Below, piece by piece: positions 1-5,742 of a stretch of DNA of 5,742 bases (position 1 is the first letter of the stretch; every line of letters starts with the position of its first letter). The notes under the pieces are model-generated. The model was not told the origin of the DNA. It did no database searches and saw only the letters and a program-made list of their open reading frames with translations. This DNA comes from Burkholderiaceae bacterium. GTDB taxonomy: Bacteria; Pseudomonadota; Gammaproteobacteria; Burkholderiales; Burkholderiaceae_C. Made by a program: the position numbers and the translations under genes. The DNA lies in the NCBI GenBank assembly GCA_031256125.1, contig JAIRRE010000272.1:1-5742 (forward strand). The letters run 5' to 3'.

Positions 1-145
1 CTTGCCTTTCCAAAAGTGTCATACTTCATATTTTAGCCTGACAACTAAAAAATCTAAAACTAACAAAAAATACAACCTCAATACGTTCAGAATAAAAAAG
101 TCCACATTGGGAAAGCAAACAACCTCACTTGCGGGCAATTAGAGG

Positions 146-176
146 TTGACATAATTATTGATGCAGGTCATATCTG
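146..176 (+). promoter_or_regulatory. Candidate sigma-70 promoter for the mutase operon
   Basis: A perfect -35 hexamer TTGACA sits at 146-151. The possible -10 elements are weak: CATATC at 169-174 (17-base spacer) or TATCTG at 171-176 (19-base spacer), each matching the consensus at three of six positions. Transcription would begin near 180 and leave a leader of roughly 135 bases before the mutase start. The strong -35 with a poor -10 would suit an activated promoter, but it may also be chance in an AT-rich stretch. Confidence 0.3.
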
Positions 177-242
177 CTGCTGATGCACGGCATGTATGCG
201 TGCGCTTGCATATGTTCCCAACGCACTTGGCCGGGACAGAGG

Positions 243-252
243 CAATTAATTG
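243..252. promoter_or_regulatory. Palindrome CAATTAATTG, possible operator
   Basis: This is a perfect 10-base palindrome, followed directly by GTGCAC (252-257), itself a 6-base palindrome. Its left part is repeated as GGCAATTA at 134-141, just before the promoter candidate. A repressor bound here would lie inside the transcribed leader. Regulators of the GntR or TetR type often bind short palindromes of this kind near acyl-CoA genes, but no regulator gene is visible in the window. The operator role is an inference. Confidence 0.2.
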
Positions 253-316
253 TGCACCCGAATCGTGGCGCCCCTAGCCGCCCTCCATCATCTATCTTTC
301 GTCCGTCTTTTTCTCC

Positions 317-2479
317 ATGAACACTCCCGAACCGCAATTTCAATCCGCTACCCTGGACGCCTGGACGCGGGCGGCCGCCAAGTCCGCACCGGGCGGCGAC
401 GTGAACGCGCTGGACTGGATCACCCCGGACGGCATTCGCGTCAAGCCGCTCTATACGGCGGCTGATGTGCAGGGGCTGACGTATGCCGACACCCTGCCGG
501 GGTTTGAACCCTATCTGCGCGGCCCGCAGGCCACGATGTACGCGGTGCGCCCATGGACGATCCGCCAGTACGCGGGCTTTTCGACCGCCGAAGAATCCAA
601 CGCTTTCTACCGCAAGGCGCTTGCGGCGGGCGGGCAGGGCGTTTCGGTCGCCTTCGATCTGGCCACGCACCGCGGCTACGACAGCGATCACCCGCGCGTG
701 ACCGGCGACGTGGGCAAGGCCGGTGTCGCCATCGACTCGGTCGAGGACATGAAGATCCTGTTCGACCAGATTCCGCTCGATAAGGTCAGCGTTTCCATGA
801 CCATGAACGGCGCGGTGCTGCCGGTACTGGCGGGTTACATCATCGCGGCGGAAGAGCAGGGCGTGCCGCAGGAGCAGCTATCTGGGACGATCCAGAACGA
901 CATCCTCAAGGAGTTCATGGTTCGCAACACCTACATCTACCCGCCCGAGCCGAGCATGCGCATCATCGGCGACATCATCGAGTACACGGCCAGGAACATG
1001 CCGAAGTTCAACTCGATTTCGATTTCGGGCTACCACATGCAGGAGGCGGGCGCCAACCAGGCGCTGGAGCTGGCCTTCACGCTGGCCGATGGCAAGGAGT
1101 ACGTCAAGACCGCGCTGGCCAAGGGCCTGAATGTGGACGACTTCGCCGGGCGCCTGTCGTTCTTCTGGGCGATCGGCATGAACTTCTATCTTGAAGTGGC
1201 CAAGATGCGCGCCGCGCGCCTGCTGTGGTGCCGCATCATGAAAGGCTTTAACGCCCAAAAGGCCAAGAGCCTGATGTTGCGCACGCATTGCCAAACTTCG
1301 GGCTGGAGCCTGACCGAGCAGGACCCCTACAACAACGTGGTGCGCACCGCCATCGAGGCGATGGCCGCCGTGTTCGGCGGCACGCAGTCGCTGCACACCA
1401 ACAGCTTCGACGAGGCCATCGCGCTGCCCACCGAATTCAGCGCCCGCATCGCGCGCAACACGCAGCTCATCATCCAGGAAGAAACACACATCACCAACGT
1501 GATCGACCCTTGGGCCGGCAGCTACATGATGGAAAAGCTGACGCAGGACATGGCGGACGCCGCCTGGGCCATCATCGAAGAGGTCGAGGCGATGGGCGGC
1601 ATGACCAAAGCCGTCGATTCCGGCTGGGCCAAGCTCAAGATCGAAGCGGCCGCCGCTGAAAAGCAGGCGCGCATCGACTCGGGCAAGGACGTGATCGTCG
1701 GCGTCAACAAATACCAGCTCAAGAGCGAGGACACGATCGAAATCCTGGAAGTGGACAACATGAAGGTGCGCGACCAGCAGGTTGCGCGCCTGCAAGCCGT
1801 GCGCGCCGCGCGCGATGGCGCCAAAGTGCAGGCCGCGCTGGGCGCGCTGCCCGAGGCGGCGCGATCGGGCCAGGGTAACTTGCTTGACCTGAGCATCCAG
1901 GCGGTGCGCCTGCGCGCCACCGTGGGGGAAGTTTCGGACGCGCTGGAACAGGTCTTTGGCCGCCACCGCGCCGACACGCAAAAGGTGACCGGGGTGTACG
2001 CAGCCGCCTATGACAGCGCCGAAGGCTGGGACCAGCTCAAGGCCGAGATCGACGAATTCGCCAAGGCCGAGGGCCGCCGTCCGCGCGTGATGGTCGCCAA
2101 GCTGGGCCAAGACGGGCACGACCGCGGTGCCAAGGTGGTGGCGACCGCCCTGGCCGATCTGGGCTTTGACGTGGACATCGGCCCGCTGTTCCAAACGCCC
2201 GCCGAATGCGCGCGTCAGGCCATCGAGAACGACGTGCATGCGGTCGGCATCTCCACGCTCGCGGCGGGGCACAAGACGCTGGTGCCGGCCATCATCGAGG
2301 AACTGACAAAGCAGGGCGCGGACGACATCGTGGTGTTTGTCGGCGGCGTCATTCCGCGGCAGGATTACGACTTTCTGTACCAGGCCGGCGTCAAGGGCAT
2401 CTACGGCCCCGGCACGCCGATTCCGGCCTGTGCCAAGGATGTGCTGGAGCAGATTCGCAAGGCGCGTTTGACAGTCTGA
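317..2479 (+). CDS. scpA: Methylmalonyl-CoA mutase, single-chain type
   Basis: This is a complete 720-residue adenosylcobalamin enzyme that interconverts (R)-methylmalonyl-CoA and succinyl-CoA in the cytoplasm, the last step of propionate catabolism. The N-terminal two thirds form the substrate-binding barrel, with the hallmark run [13 protein letters not shown] from residue 78. Residues Tyr85, Arg203 and His240 correspond, with a constant offset of four, to Tyr89, Arg207 and His244 of the Propionibacterium alpha chain. Tyr and Arg here mark methylmalonyl-CoA specificity; isobutyryl-CoA mutase has Phe and Gln. The C-terminal B12 domain starts near residue 588, with DGHDRG at 599-604 (His601 is the lower cobalt ligand), GISTLAAGH at 644-652 and the GG pair at 676-677. 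The length matches the E. coli ScpA homodimer type (714). ATG317 is the first possible start after the in-frame stop at 275-277, yet no Shine-Dalgarno precedes it. MeaB is encoded two cistrons downstream. The identification is very secure. Confidence 0.98.
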   Translation: MNTPEPQFQSATLDAWTRAAAKSAPGGDVNALDWITPDGIRVKPLYTAADVQGLTYADTLPGFEPYLRGPQATMYAVRPWTIRQYAGFSTAEESNAFYRKALAAGGQGVSVAFDLATHRGYDSDHPRVTGDVGKAGVAIDSVEDMKILFDQIPLDKVSVSMTMNGAVLPVLAGYIIAAEEQGVPQEQLSGTIQNDILKEFMVRNTYIYPPEPSMRIIGDIIEYTARNMPKFNSISISGYHMQEAGANQALELAFTLADGKEYVKTALAKGLNVDDFAGRLSFFWAIGMNFYLEVAKMRAARLLWCRIMKGFNAQKAKSLMLRTHCQTSGWSLTEQDPYNNVVRTAIEAMAAVFGGTQSLHTNSFDEAIALPTEFSARIARNTQLIIQEETHITNVIDPWAGSYMMEKLTQDMADAAWAIIEEVEAMGGMTKAVDSGWAKLKIEAAAAEKQARIDSGKDVIVGVNKYQLKSEDTIEILEVDNMKVRDQQVARLQAVRAARDGAKVQAALGALPEAARSGQGNLLDLSIQAVRLRATVGEVSDALEQVFGRHRADTQKVTGVYAAAYDSAEGWDQLKAEIDEFAKAEGRRPRVMVAKLGQDGHDRGAKVVATALADLGFDVDIGPLFQTPAECARQAIENDVHAVGISTLAAGHKTLVPAIIEELTKQGADDIVVFVGGVIPRQDYDFLYQAGVKGIYGPGTPIPACAKDVLEQIRKARLTV

Positions 2480-2484
2480 GGTGG
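2478..2484 (+). promoter_or_regulatory. Ribosome binding site of the 21-codon frame
   Basis: GAGGTGG overlaps the mutase stop codon and lies 8 bases before GTG2493. It favours GTG2493 over the in-frame GTG2481, which falls inside this motif and has no spacing of its own. Ribosomes finishing the mutase could reinitiate here. Confidence 0.45.
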
Positions 2485-2492
2485 CCCACAAC

Positions 2493-2558
2493 GTGAGCGA
2501 ATTTGAACGTGTCACGGGCTTGCTCATTGAGGATTGGACCCAGGAGGCCGTACAGTGA
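2493..2558 (+). CDS. 21-codon reading frame, coupling peptide or degenerate meaB 5' copy
   Basis: GTG2493 opens a frame of 21 residues (first residues MSEFERVTGLLIEDW) that ends at TGA2556. Its last bases form a GTGA overlap with the GTG start of the downstream endonuclease, the classic arrangement for translational coupling. A GAGGTGG motif lies 8 bases upstream of its start. The peptide is not recognised as a family member. It does resemble the N-terminus of MeaB encoded downstream: VSE against VSD at the start, T-x-L-(L)-I in the middle, and ED-x-x-Q near the end. The 15 bases 2529-2543 match 3501-3515 at 12 positions. It may therefore be a translated coupling leader, a decayed remnant of the original meaB start, or both. 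Translation is not proven, and a frame this short can occur by chance. Confidence 0.4.
   Translation: MSEFERVTGLLIEDWTQEAVQ
2542..2547 (+). promoter_or_regulatory. AGGAGG ribosome binding site that sets the endonuclease start
   Basis: A perfect AGGAGG lies 7 bases before GTG2555. It rules out the longer TTG2534 start in the same frame, which would place this motif inside the coding sequence. The site itself lies inside the preceding 21-codon frame, so its accessibility could depend on translation of that frame. Confidence 0.85.
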
Positions 2559-3451
2559 CTCAACCCAACCAGAAAAAAGGCCCGGCTTTCGTTCAATGGT
2601 TTGGGCCGCTGTTGGATGCCTTACGGGAACTTGGCGGTTCGGCGACGCCAAAAGAAGCTGTTGATGCCGTTGCCCGTATCTGCCAGGTGCCGCAGGCCCA
2701 ACGCGATGAAGTCTTCAATTCCGGTCAGGGGCGATTTGCTCACCAAGTGCACTGGGCGCGCCTGTATCTGGTATGGGCCGGATTCATCGAAAACGCACAA
2801 CACGGCGTCTGGGCGCTGACGGCAGAAGGATTGAAAGCCCATCTCGATATTAATTCGGCGCTGGAGTTGTTCGCGCAATTATATGCGCGGGAATTTCGCC
2901 AATATGCCGCAGCGGATAACAAAAAAACGACTGATACGCCGCCAAAAACGATGCCGCCTCAGCCCGACGATGCCGAGAAATCCGACGAAGACAAGGAATT
3001 CGAGCGCTTCATCGTCAAGCTTCGTTCCTTATCGGCGAAAGGCTTTGAACGCTTGTGTCTGCGGTTACTACGAGAGGCGGGCTTTGACAGGCTGGAAGTA
3101 ACTGGGCGATCGAACGATGGCGGTATCGACGGTGTAGGCGTTCTCCAGGTCAATGAATTGGTGGGTTTCAACGTTGTTTTCCAATGCAAGAAGTGGGCTA
3201 CCACTGCCGTACCCCCAAAAGAGATTAGAGACCTCCGGGGCGCAATGGCTGGGCGGGCCGATAAGGCGATCTTCCTGACCACCAGCTATTTTTCCCAGAG
3301 TGCCAAGGACGAGGCAATCCGGCCTGGGGCCGATCCAGTGGAATTGGTAGACGGTGAAAAATTGTACGAAATGTTCAAGAAGTACGGGCTGGGCCTGCGC
3401 CCACGTACTGTTTACGACATAGACAACGCATTCTTCGAGCAGTTTGAATGA
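2555..3451 (+). CDS. mrr: Mrr-type restriction endonuclease (type IV, modified-DNA targeting family)
   Basis: This is a complete 298-residue protein with the two-part plan and length of E. coli Mrr (304). Residues 8-95 form a winged-helix Mrr N-terminal region ([19 protein letters not shown], then a [23 protein letters not shown] stretch). Residues 124-150 are a low-complexity linker rich in Pro, Thr, Asp and Lys. The remainder is an Mrr catalytic domain of the PD-(D/E)xK fold, with NDGGIDG at 187-193 (Asp192) and FQCKKW at 209-214 (Gln210, Lys212). The QxK variant of the active site is normal for this family. Family members cut foreign DNA carrying methylated bases; the target of this one is unknown. 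It is odd in context, lying between the mutase and its chaperone. It is lower in GC (48, 48, 52 and 60 percent in four sampled 60-base blocks) and has four TTA codons, where the mutase has none and meaB one. No modification methylase is adjacent. The active-site residues and open frame suggest an intact gene. Confidence 0.9.
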   Translation: MTQPNQKKGPAFVQWFGPLLDALRELGGSATPKEAVDAVARICQVPQAQRDEVFNSGQGRFAHQVHWARLYLVWAGFIENAQHGVWALTAEGLKAHLDINSALELFAQLYAREFRQYAAADNKKTTDTPPKTMPPQPDDAEKSDEDKEFERFIVKLRSLSAKGFERLCLRLLREAGFDRLEVTGRSNDGGIDGVGVLQVNELVGFNVVFQCKKWATTAVPPKEIRDLRGAMAGRADKAIFLTTSYFSQSAKDEAIRPGADPVELVDGEKLYEMFKKYGLGLRPRTVYDIDNAFFEQFE

Positions 3452-3458
3452 GGAAGGA
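3451..3458 (+). promoter_or_regulatory. Ribosome binding site that sets the meaB start
   Basis: AGGAAGGA overlaps the endonuclease stop codon. Its first AGGA lies 7 bases before GTG3462, which supports GTG3462 over the in-frame TTG3444 that would begin inside the endonuclease gene. Stop codon and binding site overlap, so translation of the two genes is probably coupled. Confidence 0.7.
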
Positions 3459-3461
3459 CAA

Positions 3462-4499
3462 GTGTCCGATGCTTTGTTGACGAGGCTGATATGCGCGGCG
3501 GAAGATTCGGCCCAGCGCCGCGCCATCGCCAAGGCCATCACGCTGCTCGAATCGACGCGAGCCGACCATCGCGCCCAGGCCGACGAATTGTTGACCGCGC
3601 TGCTGCCGCGCACCGGCAAGGCGTTGCGCCTGGGCATTTCGGGCGTGCCGGGGGTGGGCAAGTCCACGTTCATCGAGGCGCTGGGGCTGTACCTGATCGC
3701 GCAGGGGCATCGCGTGGCGGTGCTGGCGGTCGATCCTTCATCGAGCGTGTCGGGCGGTTCGATTCTGGGCGACAAGACGCGCATGGAGCGGCTTTCGGCC
3801 AGCGAGAGCGCTTACATCCGCCCCAGCCCTTCCGGCGGCACCCTTGGCGGCGTGGCCGAAAAGACGCGCGAGGCCATGTTGGTGTGCGAGGCGGCGGGTT
3901 ACGACGTGGTGATCATCGAAACCGTCGGTGTCGGCCAATCGGAAACCGCTGTCGCCGGCATGACCGACATGTTCGTGCTGCTGCAACTGCCCAATGCCGG
4001 CGACGATTTGCAAGCCATCAAAAAGGGAGTCATGGAACTGGCCGATCTCGTGGTCATCAACAAGGCCGACCTGGATGCCGCCGCCGCGACCCGCGCCCGG
4101 GCACAGATCATTTCAGCGTTGCGCCTGTTCGGCCAGCCAAGCCATTCGGATTCTGCGCCGAGCGGACGCGGCGCCCTGAAACGTCAATGGCAACCCCAGG
4201 TGCTGCAATTGAGCGCATTGACCGCGACGGGCATCGATACGTTCTGGGCCGCCGTGCAAGAATTCAAAATTTTGCAGACTGCCAGTGGCAAGCTGGCCCA
4301 GCGCCGCGAAAAACAGGCACTGGCCTGGATGTGGGAGCGCATCGAATCGGGGCTCAAACAATTCTTTCACCAAAATGCCAAGGTACAGGCGCTATTGCCG
4401 CAGCTTTCACAGCAGGTGGCGCAGGGAGAATTACCCGCCTCGGTGGCGGCCAGAACCTTGCTTGCGGCCAGCGTTGGCGCGGCGGCTGATATTATTTGA
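3462..4499 (+). CDS. meaB: MeaB, GTPase chaperone of methylmalonyl-CoA mutase
   Basis: This 345-residue G3E-type (SIMIBI) GTPase binds the mutase, gates delivery of adenosylcobalamin and protects or rescues the enzyme from cofactor inactivation. It is the bacterial counterpart of human MMAA and was formerly annotated ArgK. Visible motifs in order are a Walker A loop GVPGVGKST at 61-69, DPSSS at 91-95 leading into the switch segment [21 protein letters not shown] at 153-161 (Walker B / switch region), and NKADL at 200-204 for guanine recognition. The helical C-terminal part from about residue 255 fits the dimerisation arm of the family. The length is normal. GTG3462 is chosen because AGGAAGGA precedes it at good spacing. 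The gene starts 10 bases after the endonuclease stop and ends 33 bases before the carboxylase gene. Placement with a mutase and a propionyl-CoA carboxylase is the typical context. Confidence 0.96.
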   Translation: MSDALLTRLICAAEDSAQRRAIAKAITLLESTRADHRAQADELLTALLPRTGKALRLGISGVPGVGKSTFIEALGLYLIAQGHRVAVLAVDPSSSVSGGSILGDKTRMERLSASESAYIRPSPSGGTLGGVAEKTREAMLVCEAAGYDVVIIETVGVGQSETAVAGMTDMFVLLQLPNAGDDLQAIKKGVMELADLVVINKADLDAAAATRARAQIISALRLFGQPSHSDSAPSGRGALKRQWQPQVLQLSALTATGIDTFWAAVQEFKILQTASGKLAQRREKQALAWMWERIESGLKQFFHQNAKVQALLPQLSQQVAQGELPASVAARTLLAASVGAAADII

Positions 4500-4532
4500 T
4501 TTATTTCACAGCGGAAATTTTCTGGAAAACTT

Positions 4533-5742
4533 ATGCAAGAAATCATCGACGAATTTGAAAAACGCCGCGCCCAGGCACGGCTTGGTGGTGGCCAGAAGCG
4601 CATCGACATACAGCATGGCAAGGGCAAACTCACGGCGCGTGAGCGCATCGAGGTGCTGCTCGATGCCGGCTCGTTTGAAGAGTGGGACATGTTCGTCGAG
4701 CACCGCTGTACCGACTTCGGCATGGACCAGTCGTACATCCCTGGCGATGGCGTGGTCATCGGCTACGGCACCATCAACGGTCGCCTGGTGTTTGTCTTCA
4801 GCCAGGACTTCACGGTGTTCGGCGGCGCGTTGTCCGAGGCGCACGCCGAGAAAATTTGCAAGGTGATGGATCAGGCGATTAGAGTCGGCGTGCCGGTTAT
4901 CGGCCTGAACGATTCGGGCGGCGCGCGTATCCAGGAAGGTGTCGCCTCGCTGGCCGGCTATGCCGACGTCTTCCAGCGCAATGTCATGGCTTCAGGGGTC
5001 ATTCCCCAGATCAGCCTCATCATGGGGCCGTGCGCGGGCGGCGCCGTGTATTCGCCGGCCATGACCGACTTCATCTTCATGGTCAAAGACACCAGCTATA
5101 TGTTCGTGACCGGTCCCGAGGTGGTCAAGACGGTTACCCACGAGAGCGTGACCGCCGAGGAGTTGGGCGGCGCCGTCACGCACAACACCAAGAGCGGCGT
5201 GGCTGACCTGGCATTCGAGAACGACGTCGAGGCACTCATGATGCTGCGGCGCTTTTTCAACTACATCCCGGCCAACAACCGCGAAAAGCCGCCGTTCAGG
5301 CCAACGCAGGACTACGCTGATCGCGCTGAGTTGAGCCTCGACACTCTGGTGCCCGATAACCCAAACTTGCCCTACGACATCAAAGAGGCCATCGTCAAGG
5401 TGGCCGACGATGGCGAGTTTTTCGAGTTGCAACCCGACTACGCCGGCAACATCGTCATCGGCTTCGGCCGTATGGATGGTAACGTGGTTGGCTTTGTCGC
5501 CAACCAGCCGCTGGTGCTGGCCGGATGCCTTGACATCAAGAGCAGCATCAAGGCGGCGCGCTTCGTGCGTTTTTGCGATGCCTTCAACACCCCGATCATC
5601 ACCTTCGTCGATGTTCCCGGTTTTTTGCCTGGAACCGCTCAGGAATACGGCGGCTTCATCAAGCACGGGGCCAAGCTTCTGTTCGCTTACGCCGAATGCA
5701 CCGTGCCCAAAGTCACCATCATCACGCGCAAGGCCTATGGCG
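4533..5742 (+). CDS. pccB: Propionyl-CoA carboxylase beta subunit (carboxyltransferase), partial at the right edge
   Basis: The first 403 codons of a carboxyltransferase of about 510 residues run off the window without a stop. The enzyme transfers CO2 from biotin on the alpha subunit to propionyl-CoA, giving methylmalonyl-CoA. The crotonase-like N-domain shows the entry signature GKLTARERI followed by [17 protein letters not shown] at 129-136 contributes an acyl-CoA oxyanion hole, and [17 protein letters not shown] starts at 164. The C-domain shows [15 protein letters not shown] from 361, the biotin-side oxyanion region. The sequence stops at KAYG, just before the GAYDVM segment whose Asp is used to tell propionyl-CoA from acetyl-CoA specificity, so substrate choice rests on overall similarity and on the mutase and MeaB neighbours. 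ATG4533 follows a modest GGAAAA motif (4524-4529). A biotin carboxylase alpha gene is expected downstream. Confidence 0.95.
   Translation, partial: MQEIIDEFEKRRAQARLGGGQKRIDIQHGKGKLTARERIEVLLDAGSFEEWDMFVEHRCTDFGMDQSYIPGDGVVIGYGTINGRLVFVFSQDFTVFGGALSEAHAEKICKVMDQAIRVGVPVIGLNDSGGARIQEGVASLAGYADVFQRNVMASGVIPQISLIMGPCAGGAVYSPAMTDFIFMVKDTSYMFVTGPEVVKTVTHESVTAEELGGAVTHNTKSGVADLAFENDVEALMMLRRFFNYIPANNREKPPFRPTQDYADRAELSLDTLVPDNPNLPYDIKEAIVKVADDGEFFELQPDYAGNIVIGFGRMDGNVVGFVANQPLVLAGCLDIKSSIKAARFVRFCDAFNTPIITFVDVPGFLPGTAQEYGGFIKHGAKLLFAYAECTVPKVTIITRKAYG

Larger units (their letters stand above)
1..316. other. Non-coding leader upstream of the mutase gene
   Basis: No convincing complete gene lies here. 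The first 120 bases are AT-rich (38 of 120 are G or C by hand count) and contrast sharply with the GC-rich coding sequence that follows, as expected for a promoter and control region. Small symmetric elements are visible. TGTCA at 17-21 faces TGACA at 39-43, and a third copy of TGACA lies at 147-151. TATGC at 195-199 faces GCATA at 208-212. CAATTAATTG at 243-252 is a perfect palindrome. GGCAATTA occurs twice in direct orientation (134-141 and 241-248). No cobalamin riboswitch, tRNA or terminator was recognised. The left edge could hold the first codons of a divergent gene (see findings). Confidence 0.6.

Noticed and set aside
1..316. Cobalamin riboswitch before the B12-dependent mutase
   Set aside because: No recognisable B12-box-like sequence or extended paired structure was seen. 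B12 riboswitches usually control synthesis and uptake of the vitamin rather than its users.
2534..2554. Longer TTG start for the endonuclease
   Set aside because: The AGGAGG at 2542-2547 would lie inside the coding region, while GTG2555 sits at ideal spacing behind it. The extra seven residues resemble nothing in the family.
2480..2554. Insertion-sequence ends or target-site duplication around the endonuclease
   Set aside because: No terminal inverted repeats or transposase fragment were found. The resemblance between the two flanks is better described as similar gene-start contexts than as a clean direct repeat.
878..2596. 572-codon open frame on the minus strand opposite the mutase
   Set aside because: It lies antisense to a certain gene in GC-rich codon-biased DNA. 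Its His, Gly and Arg-rich composition and lack of any recognisable domain mark it as a shadow.
3444..3461. TTG3444 start for MeaB, overlapping the endonuclease gene
   Set aside because: GTG3462 has a good ribosome site at 3451-3458, and the N-terminus of the family does not need the extra six residues.
3491..4489. 332-codon open frame on the + strand overlapping meaB in another frame
   Set aside because: It is dominated by Arg, Gly and His as expected for an out-of-frame reading of GC-rich DNA, while the meaB frame shows all GTPase motifs.
4518..4529. TTTTC-TG-GAAAA inverted repeat between meaB and the carboxylase gene
   Set aside because: A two-base loop cannot form a stable hairpin and no GC stem or T-tract follows, so it is neither a terminator nor a convincing operator.
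4992..5666. 224-codon open frame on the minus strand opposite the carboxylase gene
   Set aside because: It is antisense to a clearly coding frame with intact carboxyltransferase motifs, and no family features were seen.

Overview
The window looks like a piece of a betaproteobacterial chromosome, most likely Burkholderiales and perhaps Comamonadaceae. This rests on the high GC of the coding regions, the gene order, and the style of the mutase and MeaB proteins. The exact taxon is an inference. All recognisable genes lie on the + strand and form one tightly packed cluster for propionyl-CoA / methylmalonyl-CoA metabolism, with one foreign-looking gene inside it.

Layout. Positions 1-316 are a non-coding leader. 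Its first 120 bases are AT-rich (38 of 120 are G or C by hand count). It carries a TTGACA promoter candidate and small palindromes, but no recognised riboswitch. Positions 317-2479 encode a complete adenosylcobalamin-dependent methylmalonyl-CoA mutase. Positions 2493-2558 hold a 21-codon reading frame with its own ribosome binding site. It ends in a GTGA overlap with the start of an Mrr-type (type IV restriction) endonuclease gene at 2555-3451. Positions 3462-4499 encode MeaB, the G-protein chaperone of the mutase. From 4533 to the right edge runs the first 403 codons of a propionyl-CoA carboxylase beta subunit, cut by the window end.

How the genes fit together. The carboxylase beta subunit, with a biotin-carrying alpha subunit expected downstream, makes methylmalonyl-CoA from propionyl-CoA. 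The mutase converts it to succinyl-CoA for the TCA cycle, and MeaB loads and protects the cobalamin cofactor of the mutase. An epimerase would also be needed and is not in the window. No terminator is visible between any of the genes, so they are probably co-transcribed.

The unusual part is the restriction-type gene wedged between the mutase and its chaperone. It is lower in GC and richer in TTA leucine codons than its neighbours, and it is fitted into the operon without an obvious break. The short frame before it resembles the first codons of meaB (12 of 15 bases identical in one block at nearly the same distance from the start codon, plus a similar start context). It could therefore be a degenerate scar of the ancestral mcm-meaB junction. 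The rest of the window is ordinary core metabolism.
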